Assembly: GCA_017561025.1 (NCBI GenBank)
Contig: JAFZDU010000095.1
Span: forward strand, 17,497-81,496
Length of the DNA: 64,000 bases
Origin: Bacteroidales bacterium
GTDB taxonomy: Bacteria > Bacteroidota > Bacteroidia > Bacteroidales > F082
Direction: 5' to 3'
Below are positions 33,686 through 42,440 of this stretch, in pieces. The translations under genes and the position numbers were made by a program. The notes beneath the pieces were generated by a model. The model ran no database searches. It had not been told where the DNA came from and saw nothing but the letters and a program-made list of their open reading frames with translations. How positions within the stretch are numbered: position 1 is the first letter of the stretch; every line of letters starts with the position of its first letter.

Positions 33686-34306
33686 TTATTGTTTAAGATT
33701 TACCTTGTTGATGTCAGAAAAAATCAAGTCATAGAATGACGTGATCAGATGTATAGTTATATATATAAAATCCAATAAGAAATAATATGTCAGACATTTC
33801 AACACATACACAAGAGGAATAATAATCTTATGTAATGAGGCCAGATTGCCAAAACTATTAATATAATCACACAACACCCTATTATACTCTTCAGGAATGA
33901 TTGCTATTAAGACTAGGAGTATAATACATATAATGGCTAAAATTGCAGCATATAATGAAAGAGAGATGGTTTTCCTATAGAAATTAAGCAAACGTCCTCC
34001 TTCCTTAAATTTTGGATAACTTACTGACTCGTGATATTCGGTGAAATTTATTTTGCCAAATCTATCGTATAGAGTTAGAGTTAACGAAAAGAGTATACCA
34101 GCAAATAACGATAGTCCTGTTGCCAAGTAGTCTACCAAACCATTATCTGATGGTAGATTCACATACAAAGAACAAACAATGGCTATAAGGATAAATGCAT
34201 ACTGGAAACCCGTGAAATACAACACCCAAATTGTCTCGTCGTTAATCAAGGTATATTCCCACTTATGAGCTTCACGTATTAAATCGCGAAAATTCTTAAT
34301 AAACAT
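33686..34306 (-). CDS. Four-helix integral membrane protein, unknown
   Basis: A 206-residue protein with four clear hydrophobic segments at about 28-48, 60-80, 115-138 and 163-190. The loop between the second and third (FGKINFTEYHESVSYPKFKEGG) is soluble and charged. There is no signal peptide or enzyme motif. It lies 7 bases after the NdpA-like start on one side and 6 bases from the unknown gene on the other, so it is co-transcribed with both. Its size and helix number recall KwaA of the Kiwa system, where a membrane sensor works with a DNA-binding partner; I see no sequence identity that proves this. Confidence 0.6.
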   Translation of the reverse strand: MFIKNFRDLIREAHKWEYTLINDETIWVLYFTGFQYAFILIAIVCSLYVNLPSDNGLVDYLATGLSLFAGILFSLTLTLYDRFGKINFTEYHESVSYPKFKEGGRLLNFYRKTISLSLYAAILAIICIILLVLIAIIPEEYNRVLCDYINSFGNLASLHKIIIPLVYVLKCLTYYFLLDFIYITIHLITSFYDLIFSDINKVNLKQ

Positions 34307-34312
34307 ACCGAT

Positions 34313-35296
34313 TTAGTATCTCCGTTCTTTTTTTATATCATTCAGTTGGGTCAGGCAGAATTCTTTCACAGCCACGTAGTTGAGAAGTCCTGTTTGTGGA
34401 TCTATAGAAATGCCTTCATCCTCTAGGTAAATAGTCGGACGAATGGATTTTAATTCCTTTTCAACATCATAGTTGACTTTCCTTTTATTTCCGTCCTCAA
34501 TATATATCTTTCTAGATGTTTCGCTCAGGCGTTTACCATTGAATAGAAGTTCTCCCAACGCTTCAATAATTGTCTCCATATATGATGTACCGGGTCTTAT
34601 ATTTTTATCTAAAGGAGAAAGTTCAATCCTAACGTTAAATGAGCGGCCTTCAGAATCTATATCATCTCTTAAACATGGTGAAACGCCGAGAATTGTATCG
34701 TAGGAAAAGAGTCTGACAGTAGATTCTTTCTCAAATTTCTCAACAAAGGATTTGGGAACAAATGGACTAAAATCAGGCTGAAAATACTTATCGTCAAACA
34801 TAAAGACTTTATATAATGCCTTTTTGATTGACTCAGTTATGGACGATTCAGTATAGGACTGTACTAATAAATATCCTTCAGTCTGATTATATGGCGTATT
34901 CAGCATTATATAAAATTTATCCAATACGGCTTCGCTAGTATCGATTTGTTTTCTACTATCTTTATCAGCAATATCTGCATATTCCCTCTTTAAACCATAT
35001 GGTCCTCCATCAAGCAGACCATCTATTAGCTGTTCAGGCTCACGGATAGAAAACTCAACAGAATTATTATCACTTTGTGAAACGCCAATTACCTTTTTAC
35101 TTGTTAAATCATTGTTAAACTCCTTGTTTCCAAGCGCATTGATTACATCTGCGTAGAATAACTTGTATACATCAGAGTCTTTTGTACTTTGATCCGCATG
35201 ATACTTTTGACGGAAAAACTCTCTGAATGTCACATCTTCTTTAGTTCTGGGATTCAATTTAATGATGAATACGTTAAGTTTGGGGTTATGGGCCAT
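34313..35296 (-). CDS. Unknown protein heading the NdpA/membrane operon
   Basis: A 327-residue protein. The ATG at 35,296 (MAHNPKLNVFIIKLN) is preferred to a TTG at 35,308. It appears to be a mixed alpha/beta soluble protein: SIREPEQLIDGLLDGGPYG near 80-98, TPYNQTEGYLLVQSY near 133, FSYDTILGVSPCLRDD near 200, and a C-terminal helical region. I do not recognise the family. Nothing in it suggests an ATPase or known nuclease. Its start is the beginning of a three-gene operon (unknown, membrane, NdpA-like) with tight spacing. It could be the effector of the set. Confidence 0.55.
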   Translation of the reverse strand: MAHNPKLNVFIIKLNPRTKEDVTFREFFRQKYHADQSTKDSDVYKLFYADVINALGNKEFNNDLTSKKVIGVSQSDNNSVEFSIREPEQLIDGLLDGGPYGLKREYADIADKDSRKQIDTSEAVLDKFYIMLNTPYNQTEGYLLVQSYTESSITESIKKALYKVFMFDDKYFQPDFSPFVPKSFVEKFEKESTVRLFSYDTILGVSPCLRDDIDSEGRSFNVRIELSPLDKNIRPGTSYMETIIEALGELLFNGKRLSETSRKIYIEDGNKRKVNYDVEKELKSIRPTIYLEDEGISIDPQTGLLNYVAVKEFCLTQLNDIKKERRY

Positions 35297-35439
35297 ATTA
35301 AAAAACAATTATAAGTATACAGTCATATATCTTGATAATGTCTTTCACCACAATCATTCGCCACAAATTATCGAACACAATGAAGCCACCTACCTATTCA
35401 AGAATTTAATGTTATGTAGACCTTCATAAAACCCTGGAT

Positions 35440-35790
35440 GGGTCTTAATATTCAAATCGCGGTTAAATACAGATCTGTCGTTTCTAATCACAGAGAATTG
35501 TTCAACAATCTTTTTATTTTCAAGCTTTACTCAAATCTTGAGCTCATAAGGAGAACCAACTACTTGTACTGGAAAAACTTTCTTGTAATTATCTTTGATT
35601 CGTCCGTCAAGCACCTTATAGGGAATATTGTTTCTCAAAAAATGAGCCAGGATTGAAAATCACATAAACCTCCCTAAGTATCCGTTTATCTACATCTTTG
35701 ACATTTTGCCGCAAAGCTATAACGCTTTGGAGCCTGCCCTTAGTGCTTTTTCTTTGGGGATAGGGACTATATTTACTATGTGTGAATCAA
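35440..35790 (-). pseudogene. IS66 orf1 relic
   Basis: In the 580-base gap between the 35,296 and 35,880 genes, the minus strand from 35,704 reads MSKM, stop, INGYLGRFM, stop, then LRNNIPYKVLDGRIKDNYKK and FPVQVVGSPYELKI before another stop. This matches the IS66 orf1 remnant at 824 (NVPYKVLDRWIRD, PVQVIGTPEELKI) position by position. The CAAAGC/GCTTTG hairpin that precedes orf1 is also present at 35,712-35,729. No tnpB, tnpC or terminal repeat was found, so only the front end survives. Confidence 0.7.
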
Positions 35791-35879
35791 AAGAAGATTT
35801 TCATATGCGCTTCACTTGAATATTTACTTCCTGATGTACTGTTTTTCATCCCGTAGAATTAACTTAGTCGCTTTATTTC

Positions 35880-38800
35880 TCAGGTACTTTTCTTCTGCTG
35901 CTGCCCATCCACTTCCAGCATCAGCCAAATAGCTTCCGTTCCACTCATTTTCAGCAGCCCATGATTATACATAAATAACTTAGCCCTATTTAATGGTTTC
36001 TTTATCACCTGCTGCGCCTTTATCTTCCACTTATCTTTCCAATTCTCTTCATAAGAACGAAACTTATGATGAAACTTACCGTTATCGTCCATCCAAACAT
36101 AACCACCAACTTGTATTCTTGGCCAATAAGTAGAAACTGGTTTATATGTACGCTCCATCAGAACAGGCCACACCATGCATTTCCCGTTACGCTTCAGATA
36201 ATCTATCAACAAATCCTTCCTGATAAGCAACCCCCCATGGCCCCCATGTACCCACCTGCTATCATAGCAAGCCACGCTTTCATCAGGCATAAGCCATACA
36301 CCATCACTCACCGAGAACCGCATTTCTAGTCCTTCATATAAATAGGGAGACGGCATTAACACTTCTTGAGATTCTGTCAATGAAGCATCAGAATATTCGC
36401 TAATTGTATATAACATATACGCCGGTTGAACCTTAATACCTGAATTCAAATGCCCGACTTCATACTCTCGACATGTGCCTCCTTTGTTTTCTATCACTTT
36501 CTTGTAGCATTCTGACCAGTAATACTCTCTATAGTAGATAGACGACACCTCTCTATTCTCCGTCGAAAAACGTCCACCTAACCCTTGTCTATCAATAACC
36601 TTACACATCTTCTTACGAGAAGACTTATCCACCATAAATGCCTGAATAAACGTCCAAATCTCCCGCAGACTTTTTCCATTCATTTCGGTCGCATTATAAT
36701 TGGAATTCGATGAGACAGTATAATAAGAAAACATGTTTATCCAGCTCTTTCCATCCACCTCATACTCTATGTACTCTTCAATGCGTGGCATCTTCTTCCA
36801 ACTCTTCAACCATTCGCTGTCTGAACCATGAGATAAATCGTATGTTGGAACTTTATAGGCTGGCAACGTATCTCCAAAGTCACGTATATCCGGATTCATA
36901 AATAGAGTAGGATCAAATTTTCTAGCCATTTCTATGATATCTCCCCTCCACCTATGCACGTATGGATCATTGTAATGATTATCAGCTAATATGGCAGCTA
37001 CTTTGTATAGAGCTATCCACTGATACTTCTTTCCTATTCGTTCAATGGTGTTCTTATGTCTCAACTGGCTGGAATGTTTTCCATCAAACTTCTTGAATAC
37101 TTGCGCTTCATACCCTATTTCTTCAAAAATAAGTTTGATGGCATAATTTGAGACCAGTTCAATATCCTCACCCCAGTTATCCAAAAGTGCCTGAAAGGTA
37201 TAGCGCCCGAAATCACCATAAAGTCCTCTTGAGCTATATTCCGTTCGCATCGAATCCATAATATTCTTCTGCGCATAATATAGTTCTTTATCTTCTGTCT
37301 TATCATAGTCAAGTTCGTATTTAAGTATATCTTCTGTTGGTACAAGTACATCCTTCTTTACCTTACAATAGGGGCTAGAAATATTATCTTTATCAATGCT
37401 CAAAGGACAACCAATATATTGGGCATATTCAACAATACACTTCCCATAATCTCGCACAAGAATATTTTCCCTAGGATTCCCTCCTCTAAACAGACTGTCA
37501 TATGTAAGTTGAGCCACCTCAGTTACATAATCCTTTGTCTGATTTCCCGTACAACAACCGAAAGCTACTGCATAAAGCCTTTCTACAATATAATCATCAT
37601 TCACGTCATGGTAGTCCTTGATACATTGCAGCAAACACTTCTGTTCGTTTCTCAACAGATTGACTAGTGCGCGTGAGGTCTGGTCACGGAGTGCAAGATC
37701 TGTTGTTGTCAGTGTCCATACAAGTTGCCTACAAATAAGCATCAATACTTCCTTGTCTAAATGAGTCACCACTTCACTAGAAACGGATTTTGCCCATTCC
37801 GCTAACTCAATTAAATAGTCCTTGACTATAGTATATCCAGAAATAAATGTAGTCCACAAGGCATCCCTTGACACTATTTTAAGCGGTTTTAATACCTCAT
37901 CTAACAAACTGGCATTTAGTGGCCATTCCTTGTGATAAGGTACTCTTGCAATAATCTCAAATACATCATGCCATCTATTATCATCCACGTATCTTTGGAG
38001 TAATGCCTTTCCTGACGCTGTCAAACATGTCCGCATTGGTAATCCGTCAACAAACATATCCACCAATCTGTATCCAACATCTTCATCTTTCAGTATTTCA
38101 AAAAGTTCTTTCCCAGTACTTGTCGGCACAACATCTGTTAAAGCCTCTAGTACTGTCTCATCACTCAACAGATCGCCATTTATGTTATTGCTTGCAACCA
38201 TTGAATTAGCTATCAAATAGCCCCCCATGGTATCGTAACCGAATGTATAAAAGTGGCTCTTTTCAGAGAAATAGTATTCATTCAGTATTCCCTCATCCAC
38301 CAATGCATTAAGAAATCTTTCAGCTTCAGCTTGTATTGTTTGGTTGCTTCCGATAATAGCCAGCAGATCTCGTTGTGACATTTTCCAACGGCTACCATCT
38401 GCAATCATTCTTTGGGCTATCTTGTACAAAACGTCTTGCAAAACGGATGTAGATGAAGAATAGTGAAAACAGGATGCCAGACGACTATTGAAATGATTGA
38501 TGTAGTTTTCAATAATTTCTATCCTTGACTCATGCTTTGGTGGTGTGTTATCCCCTTGATGTGTTTGACAAAACAAGGTCAACAGCAATGGGTTCTTGAA
38601 CTCACTATTCATTATTGGCCACACGGGTAAAGGTACCGAGAACGACTTGAACATATATTCTACTGCTCCTGAAACATTCTTTTCAAAGCCAAAATGACGG
38701 TAAGATGGAAATCCTTCATCTCTAATAAAACGATCTATCCAACTATCTCCACCAGTTGTTCTTACTGATACAATCATCCCTATGTTCTTATAAGGATGTA

Positions 38801-40034
38801 TCTCATTCAGAAAGTTCAGCAGGTGATTCTCCCAAAGTGACAGACCAACACCCTCATTGATTCCATCCACTACCATCAACACCCTGCCATATTGCCTTCC
38901 GTATTTATCTAGAGCTTCAAAAAATGTTTTTTTCTTGCACTTGACATCCAACGTATTCAGTATCTGATCCATTGGGATATTAGTGTCAGTAATGACTCTT
39001 CCTAAAACGAAGATTGTTGGCAGGTTCTCGTCTAATCTACGTTGCACTAATTTGGCCAATAGATGTGTTTTACCATAACCACCCTTACCATAGACTATTA
39101 GTGATTGTTCTTTGATACTCTGAATCCAGTCGTTCTCTATATGGGACTGTATCTTTCCTAAATCAGAATGTATACAGCTATAGTAATAATCATCATAACT
39201 TGCTTTATTTTCAATGATAGCTTGTCGTAAAATACTCTGCACATTATCAATAGCTTGCACTACCGTTTCTATACATTGAGCATCAAAGTGCTTCAACGAC
39301 AGACTGTCAACAATCTGTCTTACCGCAGTTTCCACTTCATTGAGAGTAGCCTCGTCAATTTTATCTTTATAAAACTCCTTGGCACGAGCAAAGTCAGCAA
39401 GCAATTTTGAACGTTCTTCCACAAATAGTAAAGCAACCCTTTCATCTCTGCAAGTTGAGGCGAAAGCATCTTCAAATAGTTCATATTTAAAGTTGATGCT
39501 CAAATCAAATTTCTTCCCCAAGTTCTTGATATTCAGTTCCGATTTTTCTTTGAACCAATCTTGTGTGGGAACAAATTCAAGCTCTCTGTTGATTACCTTG
39601 GCTGCTGATGATAAGATGTCAGTTTTGTACTTGAGATTTGAGAAATATAGAAATAAAAAATAAACGAATGTTACCCCCACTAATCCTACTATAAGTACAG
39701 CTGGTGGTACACTATTGTCTAACCATAACTGTAAATTTATCACGTTCTTCTCGCTCGCTACGAACAAGTTCGCTCTAATGAAGGGAATAAAGCCTCCACC
39801 GCTTATTATCAGTATAACAGAACTCATATAGGTTCCGAATACCCATTTTTGACGGCGGTTCTCCATATACTTTTTGATTACCTCAGCCAGTCTGTCAGCA
39901 TCCAAGTGTTTCTTAGCCTTACCAACAATTATCCTGAATGCACCACGAATCAACAGATAATCAAATAAGAATACCGTCAGATAGCCTACAGCAATAATGG
40001 CAATTATTATGAGTATATATATCCCTAGACTCAC
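35880..40034 (-). CDS. Membrane-anchored STAND NTPase, Avs-like
   Basis: A 1,384-residue protein starting with GTG (SLGIYILIIIAIIAVGYL) after an AGAGGGAG sequence. Three membrane helices lie at about 4-26, 64-84 and 108-130. Residues 150-300 are helical. The NTPase has Walker A VYGKGGYGKTHLL near 312-324 and Walker B VLMVVDGINEG near 382-392, followed by a helical repeat region to about 1,000 and a C-terminal part rich in Trp and Tyr (SWINMFSYYTVSSNSNYNA, YWPRIQVGGYVWMDD) that I do not recognise. The architecture is membrane effector, STAND switch, large sensor, like Avs and similar proteins. It is the last gene of an operon with DGQHR and coiled-coil genes. Membrane damage as output is inference. 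Confidence 0.72.
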   Translation of the reverse strand: MSLGIYILIIIAIIAVGYLTVFLFDYLLIRGAFRIIVGKAKKHLDADRLAEVIKKYMENRRQKWVFGTYMSSVILIISGGGFIPFIRANLFVASEKNVINLQLWLDNSVPPAVLIVGLVGVTFVYFLFLYFSNLKYKTDILSSAAKVINRELEFVPTQDWFKEKSELNIKNLGKKFDLSINFKYELFEDAFASTCRDERVALLFVEERSKLLADFARAKEFYKDKIDEATLNEVETAVRQIVDSLSLKHFDAQCIETVVQAIDNVQSILRQAIIENKASYDDYYYSCIHSDLGKIQSHIENDWIQSIKEQSLIVYGKGGYGKTHLLAKLVQRRLDENLPTIFVLGRVITDTNIPMDQILNTLDVKCKKKTFFEALDKYGRQYGRVLMVVDGINEGVGLSLWENHLLNFLNEIHPYKNIGMIVSVRTTGGDSWIDRFIRDEGFPSYRHFGFEKNVSGAVEYMFKSFSVPLPVWPIMNSEFKNPLLLTLFCQTHQGDNTPPKHESRIEIIENYINHFNSRLASCFHYSSSTSVLQDVLYKIAQRMIADGSRWKMSQRDLLAIIGSNQTIQAEAERFLNALVDEGILNEYYFSEKSHFYTFGYDTMGGYLIANSMVASNNINGDLLSDETVLEALTDVVPTSTGKELFEILKDEDVGYRLVDMFVDGLPMRTCLTASGKALLQRYVDDNRWHDVFEIIARVPYHKEWPLNASLLDEVLKPLKIVSRDALWTTFISGYTIVKDYLIELAEWAKSVSSEVVTHLDKEVLMLICRQLVWTLTTTDLALRDQTSRALVNLLRNEQKCLLQCIKDYHDVNDDYIVERLYAVAFGCCTGNQTKDYVTEVAQLTYDSLFRGGNPRENILVRDYGKCIVEYAQYIGCPLSIDKDNISSPYCKVKKDVLVPTEDILKYELDYDKTEDKELYYAQKNIMDSMRTEYSSRGLYGDFGRYTFQALLDNWGEDIELVSNYAIKLIFEEIGYEAQVFKKFDGKHSSQLRHKNTIERIGKKYQWIALYKVAAILADNHYNDPYVHRWRGDIIEMARKFDPTLFMNPDIRDFGDTLPAYKVPTYDLSHGSDSEWLKSWKKMPRIEEYIEYEVDGKSWINMFSYYTVSSNSNYNATEMNGKSLREIWTFIQAFMVDKSSRKKMCKVIDRQGLGGRFSTENREVSSIYYREYYWSECYKKVIENKGGTCREYEVGHLNSGIKVQPAYMLYTISEYSDASLTESQEVLMPSPYLYEGLEMRFSVSDGVWLMPDESVACYDSRWVHGGHGGLLIRKDLLIDYLKRNGKCMVWPVLMERTYKPVSTYWPRIQVGGYVWMDDNGKFHHKFRSYEENWKDKWKIKAQQVIKKPLNRAKLFMYNHGLLKMSGTEAIWLMLEVDGQQQKKST

Positions 40035-40060
40035 GCTCCCTCTTATTATTAGATTTACAA

Positions 40061-41242
40061 TTATTTGATTCCTAGTATTTCCTTCATTCTCACATATAAG
40101 CTATTCTGCATACCACTGCCAGCACCTCGTGCAAACTCACCCTTGAGGGCAAACAATGTTTCTCCATGTGGCTGTAGTGGTTTCAGAAAATCAACAAAGA
40201 AAGTTATTGTTTTCGCATACACAAGCGGAGAAAAAGCATTCTCTTTCATTTCCTTCACATCTTTATTTGACATAGCCAAGTGTACGTCCTTAAGTAGCGA
40301 AATAATAGCCCCAACTCCTGTAGTTTTACATAGTACAGAAGAAGGCTTATCCTCAATTTCTTCCGGCCAAATGGATTTTAATGTAAATCGGACAGCCGCC
40401 ATATAGGCCAGCAATTCGTGGGCGACATATTTATATCTCTGATCCCCACTTTTAAGCATCTCCACAGCATCTGACCATATTCCCTTCGCTGACAAATGTT
40501 TCAAAAAAGCCTCAACCAAAAACGATTGTGAAACATATCCTGAACCCCTGCCGAGCATTTTTACAAATCCATTAAAAGCTGAAGATGTGTCATTTTCAAG
40601 AAGCACTACTAGTTCATGCGCAAGGTATATCTCATTTTGACGAGGAATAGTATTGGCATCATCCAAAGGTATTGACACCCCATAAATATCATAAAACAAT
40701 GATTTATTTACCTTCTTCTGATTAAAGTTTACATTAGCAAATATCTGAGCCTGTTCCCACATATCATAGTTAACCAAAATAGTGCAACCAAAACTGAAAC
40801 TTTCCAAATACTTGATAATCGTCTCACTATTATAACCAAATACTGAAGATGAACGCCGAGCTTCATCATAAAGGTATTTAACACCTGAATACCGATGCTG
40901 TCCATCAACAATCATTGTTTGCTCAGGTATATTAAAAGTCAAATTTTCTCCATCCTTAAACAATTTAGGATTCTCGCTTTCATTAGGGCATGCCAAAATA
41001 ATAGAATTCGGGAACACTAGATTAGCTCCGCCTTTTTCATTAGCAGTGATACACCTCACAATGTATTTAGCTATCGATCTAACACGAGCATCCTCTATTT
41101 GCCGTTGATAATCAGTTCCTGATTCTTCAGTCCTATAACTAATACGTATCTTACTATTATATAATTCTTTGAATGGTACTATTCCCACCAAAACAGATTT
41201 TTTCTTTTCTTCAAAACTCTGCTGAACAATAACTTTACTCAT
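40061..41242 (-). CDS. DGQHR-domain protein (DndB-like)
   Basis: A 393-residue protein with the DGQHR signature in MIVDGQHRYSGVKYL near 108-122 and NVNFNQKKVNKSLFYDIYG near 170, the second conserved block of the family. DndB, the regulator of DNA phosphorothioation, and DGQHR proteins of other modification or defence clusters share this ParB-like fold. No dndA, C, D or E homologue is in the window, so a phosphorothioation role is unlikely. The stop is 26 bases before the STAND gene start, and its own start overlaps the coiled-coil gene stop by 4 bases, so all three are one operon. It may sense DNA or bind nucleotide; not shown. Confidence 0.75.
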   Translation of the reverse strand: MSKVIVQQSFEEKKKSVLVGIVPFKELYNSKIRISYRTEESGTDYQRQIEDARVRSIAKYIVRCITANEKGGANLVFPNSIILACPNESENPKLFKDGENLTFNIPEQTMIVDGQHRYSGVKYLYDEARRSSSVFGYNSETIIKYLESFSFGCTILVNYDMWEQAQIFANVNFNQKKVNKSLFYDIYGVSIPLDDANTIPRQNEIYLAHELVVLLENDTSSAFNGFVKMLGRGSGYVSQSFLVEAFLKHLSAKGIWSDAVEMLKSGDQRYKYVAHELLAYMAAVRFTLKSIWPEEIEDKPSSVLCKTTGVGAIISLLKDVHLAMSNKDVKEMKENAFSPLVYAKTITFFVDFLKPLQPHGETLFALKGEFARGAGSGMQNSLYVRMKEILGIK

Positions 41243-41988
41243 ATTATTCTCCTTCCTTCTCTTTTTTCGTCCTTGGTAATTTCGTTAATTTTGCTCATAT
41301 CATCGTGGGTAAAGATACATTCTTCAGACTCATCTTCCACAATATTTCCTAATGTAGGAATGGGGGGGGCTGATTCCAAATTAGATATCCTATTCTCCAA
41401 AGGAGTAATATATTGTTGAAGGAGCTCTTTAACAAGTTGCTCTCGTAGAAGGCGTGCTGCCGTTGTGTCTCCTACAATATCTTTAAGCTGCGTTTCAACT
41501 TCTGTCTCAAGGTGATTTGCCACGTAATTCTTTGCCGTTTCATCTGCCTTAACTGCGGCTAATGACTCTGCCTTTGATTCTATATCCTTAATTGTTCTAT
41601 ATCCTAAGAAACCTAATAATGCAACAATAAATGCAGTGATACAAGATGCAAGTCTAAAAAAGTCCGTTTCTGTTTCTTGAGATTTGATGAGTATATTATA
41701 TTTGTCCGTAATCTCTTGACTCTGTTTATCTAGCTCGTCAATCAGTTTATTTATCTGAATGTCATTTTCTAAAAGGACTTGGCCTACTGTTAAAGAATCT
41801 TGTGGAATAATCAAGTTCACTTTAACTTCTCGAACATTTACATTCTCATGTAATATCGGCCATAATACAAGAAAACTCATTGTCAGAGAAAAGACAATGG
41901 ATATGAAGAGAAAGGCCCTTTTGAGAGAAATATTCTCCTTATTTTTCTGTTCTTCCTGCTTGGCTTCCTTAGACCTCTGTTTACACAT
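41239..41988 (-). CDS. Two-helix membrane protein with coiled coil
   Basis: A 249-residue protein. Membrane helices are at about 24-46 (RAFLFISIVFSLTMSFLVLW) and 112-132 (ASCITAFIVALLGFLGY). Between them lies a heptad-rich periplasmic segment (IQINKLIDELDKQSQEITDKYNIL) and after them a cytoplasmic coiled coil (VETQLKDIVGDTTAARLLREQL). A run of eight C bases in the coding strand (41,362-41,369, encoding PP of SAPPIP) could slip. It heads the operon with DGQHR and STAND genes, so it is likely a membrane partner or sensor for them. I know no named family. Confidence 0.6.
   Translation of the reverse strand: MCKQRSKEAKQEEQKNKENISLKRAFLFISIVFSLTMSFLVLWPILHENVNVREVKVNLIIPQDSLTVGQVLLENDIQINKLIDELDKQSQEITDKYNILIKSQETETDFFRLASCITAFIVALLGFLGYRTIKDIESKAESLAAVKADETAKNYVANHLETEVETQLKDIVGDTTAARLLREQLVKELLQQYITPLENRISNLESAPPIPTLGNIVEDESEECIFTHDDMSKINEITKDEKREGRRII
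41362..41369. repeat. Homopolymer run of eight G (eight C in coding strand)
   Basis: Falls inside the coiled-coil membrane protein gene at about residue 207. A one-base slip would change the last 40 residues only. Confidence 0.6.
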
Positions 41989-42085
41989 CTTTATAATTTC
42001 ATTTTAATATTAGCTAACAATAGATAAATCAAAAAAAACGAACAAATAATCTATAATTAATCTGTAAAGACAATTCATTTCACTA

Positions 42086-42388
42086 TCATTTCCCACTCGC
42101 CTTCAACAAATTCTTCAAAAGCTCATGCAATGCCTCGTTAACAAGTTCATCTGTAGCTTTTTGCCCTTCAGTACGCAATGACGTCCGCATTTCCAGAAGC
42201 ATATTGAATTGTGCAGCTTCCTCAGGAGACATATATCTTCCAGCAAAACTGAAATATCTTGCAACCCGGATTATCATTCCATTTATAGTCTGCCATTGCT
42301 GCTGAAGATAAGCAACTTTAGCCGCCTTATCAAGAATCGACCACTGAGCATGCAGCTGCTCTGCTTTTTCGAGGTCTCGCTTATACAT
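42086..42388 (-). CDS. Small helical protein, unknown
   Basis: A 100-residue, probably all-helical soluble protein: LEKAEQLHAQWSILDKAAKVAYLQQQWQTI, a middle with RVARYFSFAGRYMSPEEAAQFNMLLEMR, and ATDELVNEALHELLKNLLK. It follows the ATP-grasp gene at 42,441 by about 50 bases and precedes the membrane/DGQHR/STAND operon, on the same strand. No family is recognised. It may be the last gene of the polysaccharide cluster or an accessory gene. Confidence 0.5.
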   Translation of the reverse strand: MYKRDLEKAEQLHAQWSILDKAAKVAYLQQQWQTINGMIIRVARYFSFAGRYMSPEEAAQFNMLLEMRTSLRTEGQKATDELVNEALHELLKNLLKASGK

Positions 42389-42440
42389 TTATCAGTAAGT
42401 TTAATACACTAATATTTAAATATAAATTACAGGATAACGA

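Noticed and set aside
35438-35656. 72-codon plus-strand frame
   Set aside because: Lies opposite the IS66 orf1 relic, whose minus-strand matches explain the sequence better.
40061-41242. A DNA phosphorothioation (Dnd) locus
   Set aside because: Only a DGQHR protein is present; no DndA, C, D or E homologue is near.
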